This document shows, piece by piece, positions 64,000 through 64,000 of a stretch of DNA of 64,000 nucleotides. The position numbers and the translations under genes are program-made. The DNA is taken from NCBI GenBank assembly GCA_002104895.1, contig MCFG01000141.1:82958-146957 (forward strand). Direction: 5' to 3'. Numbering within the stretch: the first letter of the stretch is position 1; every line of letters begins with the position of its first letter. The notes below the pieces were generated by a model. It was not told where the DNA came from, did no database searches, and worked only from the letters and a program-made list of their open reading frames with translations. This stretch comes from Anaeromyces robustus (Eukaryota; Neocallimastigomycota; Neocallimastigomycetes; Neocallimastigales; Neocallimastigaceae).

Positions 64000-64000
64000 T
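63897..64000. repeat. (ATTT)n microsatellite running off the window
   Basis: A TTTA run that continues to the last base, so its full length is unknown. Confidence 0.95.

Overview
The window is extremely AT-rich eukaryotic nuclear DNA. It has short GT..AG introns made almost only of A and T, long asparagine runs inside proteins, and intergenic DNA full of homopolymer and ATTT/ATT microsatellites. The genes point to a fungus: an ARID/Rsc9-type chromatin remodeller subunit, a Gar2/Nsr1-type nucleolar RRM protein, an NTF2+RRM protein of the G3BP/Nxt3 type, and a secreted GH16 glucanase carrying two short CBM52-like modules. Composition and gene style fit an anaerobic gut fungus (Neocallimastigomycota). 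That assignment is an inference; a dictyostelid has similar composition, but the GH16/CBM52 and Rsc9-type genes argue against it.

Layout, left to right: the 3' part of an Asn-rich protein gene (+, 3-3059); TMA16 (-, 7 exons, 4199-5774); a multi-pass membrane protein of unknown family (+, 4 exons, 6513-9218); EMC7 (-, 6 exons, 9894-11554); an NADH pyrophosphatase of the Nudix family (-, 8 exons, 12748-15075); an NTF2+RRM protein (-, 3 exons, 16681-18505); a gene-poor stretch with a slightly GC-richer relic full of hairpins (about 20.75-21.65 kb); a 1436-residue ankyrin protein (-, 22778-27088); a 7-kb stretch without genes; a secreted CBM52-CBM52-GH16 glucanase (+, 3 exons, 34075-35904); a 4-kb stretch without genes; a giant kinesin-3 (+, 10 exons, 40077-47988); a nucleolin/Gar2-like protein (-, 49053-50373 or 50679); a Nup88/Nup82 nucleoporin (+, 11 exons, 51459-55632); an ARID/Rsc9 protein (-, 6 exons, 56754-61112); and a gene-free tail ending in ATTT repeats at the window edge.

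The genes do not form a pathway or operon. They are ordinary single-copy housekeeping genes (translation accessory, ER membrane insertion, NADH hydrolysis, nucleolar RNA, nuclear pore, chromatin, vesicle transport) plus one secreted carbohydrate-active enzyme. The splice models were built by hand by requiring GT..AG boundaries, continuous reading frame and family-consistent protein across every junction. All multi-exon models sum to a whole number of codons.

The points most worth a second look are: the long Asn insertion exactly at the kinesin-3 K-loop (loop 12); a possible 1-nt micro-exon in the nucleolin-like gene; an ATG-only first exon in TMA16; tandem duplications upstream of GH16 and EMC7; the hairpin-rich relic at 20.8-21.2 kb; and the unassigned membrane protein at 6.5-9.2 kb. 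I saw no rRNA, tRNA or CRISPR array, and no complete transposon.
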